Origin: Chloroflexi bacterium GWB2_49_20 | GTDB taxonomy: Bacteria > Chloroflexota > Anaerolineae > Anaerolineales > Villigracilaceae | NCBI GenBank assembly: GCA_001796335.1 | Contig: MGMF01000022.1 | Coordinates: 33,830 to 97,829, forward strand | Reading direction: 5' to 3' | Length of the DNA stretch: 64,000 nucleotides | Shown: positions 63,734 to 64,000 of the stretch, in pieces | Position numbering within the stretch: position 1 is the first letter of the stretch | How the letters are laid out: every line of letters begins with the position of its first letter | Made by a program: the position numbers and the translations under genes | The notes under the pieces: generated by a model | The model's database searches: none | The model's input: the letters and a program-made list of their open reading frames with translations, nothing else | What the model was told of the DNA's origin: nothing

Positions 63734-64000
63734 CTCAAGATGTTTAATTGACGAATGAGGATCGCAGCGCCTCCAAAAACAATGACCAGGAGGATCAAGC
63801 CCATTTGGAGAGTATTTAAAACTGGTTGGGTTTGAGCTTTTTCGCTGGGAGATGTATTGGGAGCGGGCAAATCGGTGGGGGCGATATTCGCAGCTTCAGT
63901 GGGTTGTTCCTTGATTCGCAGTCCGGCTTCAGGTGTGGGTTCGGGTGTGGTAGTCTCCTGAGGCAGGGATGCGACAGACATGGCAGTCACTTCCCCGGGT
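63715..64000 (-). CDS. Membrane-anchored protein, C-terminal end (partial)
   Basis: The frame is open to the end of the window, so this is the tail of a longer protein; a start at the GTG 63990 is possible but not convincing. It has a Thr/Pro/Glu-rich linker, then one membrane helix (LQMGLILLVIVFGGAAILI) and a basic end RQLNILRWRKRQ. This layout suits the anchor of an exported or cell-surface protein. The rest lies outside the window. Confidence 0.6.
   Translation of the reverse strand, partial: PGEVTAMSVASLPQETTTPEPTPEAGLRIKEQPTEAANIAPTDLPAPNTSPSEKAQTQPVLNTLQMGLILLVIVFGGAAILIRQLNILRWRKRQ

Overview
The window reads as ordinary bacterial chromosome, most likely from a member of the Chloroflexota close to Anaerolineae. 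That placement is an inference. It rests on the mix of single-membrane housekeeping genes, Thr/Pro-rich exported linkers, a C-terminally anchored beta-solenoid protein, three M42 peptidases in a row and medium GC. There are about 53 intact protein genes, several broken genes, one T-box riboswitch, and no tRNA, rRNA, CRISPR array, transposase or prophage that I can see.

Layout. 1-4.4 kb: MutL tail, formate/nitrite channel, sirtuin, then a decaying stretch (receiver remnant, frameshifted YjbQ-type gene, GT87-type membrane protein, DUF4342 protein with a suspect start). 4.6-9.5 kb: S9 peptidase, TrmI, CoA pyrophosphatase, ribosomal protein L25 and an anchored beta-solenoid protein. 9.7-17.3 kb (minus strand): a two-gene DMSO-reductase-like complex (DmsA plus fused DmsBC), a Tat-exported deacetylase-like protein, an EamA permease, a nitroreductase and a YgjP-like metalloprotease. 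17.6-22.7 kb: PAS histidine kinase and LuxR-type regulator pair, then a MATE exporter. 22.9-29.3 kb: M24 peptidase, a frameshifted exported protein, 3-methyladenine glycosylase, then an esterase-MFS-MBL run ending in a conserved protein of uncertain function. 29.3-31.5 kb: rny and recX. 32.2-37.6 kb: maeB, small membrane proteins, RlmI-type methyltransferase and a YczE-type protein. 37.6-45.5 kb: alpha-oxoamine synthase, ligA, a divergent LexA-like controlled promoter driving a membrane protein and a lytic transglycosylase, an OmpR-type two-component pair and a sugar transferase. 45.5-50.8 kb: T-box plus serS, DUF456 protein and three M42 aminopeptidases. 50.9-64 kb: Thr/Pro-rich protein, SbcC, phosphoribosyltransferase, DUF6159 protein, S10 carboxypeptidase with an exported TPR-like partner, priA, MEMO-family protein, GNAT, a broken AAA ATPase, NUDIX hydrolase and the tail of an anchored surface protein.

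The DNA repair and replication genes (mutL, tag, recX, ligA, sbcC, priA) are scattered rather than in one operon. The most interesting regulation is at 41.1-41.2 kb, where back-to-back promoters overlap at their -35 boxes. The rightward one carries two perfect matches to the Gram-positive LexA/DinR box, one in its spacer and one just downstream of the start. Several genes have a -10 hexamer 6-7 bases before the ATG and so look leaderless. Four copies of a roughly 80-base hairpin repeat have conserved arms, and the three fuller copies have different stem cores.
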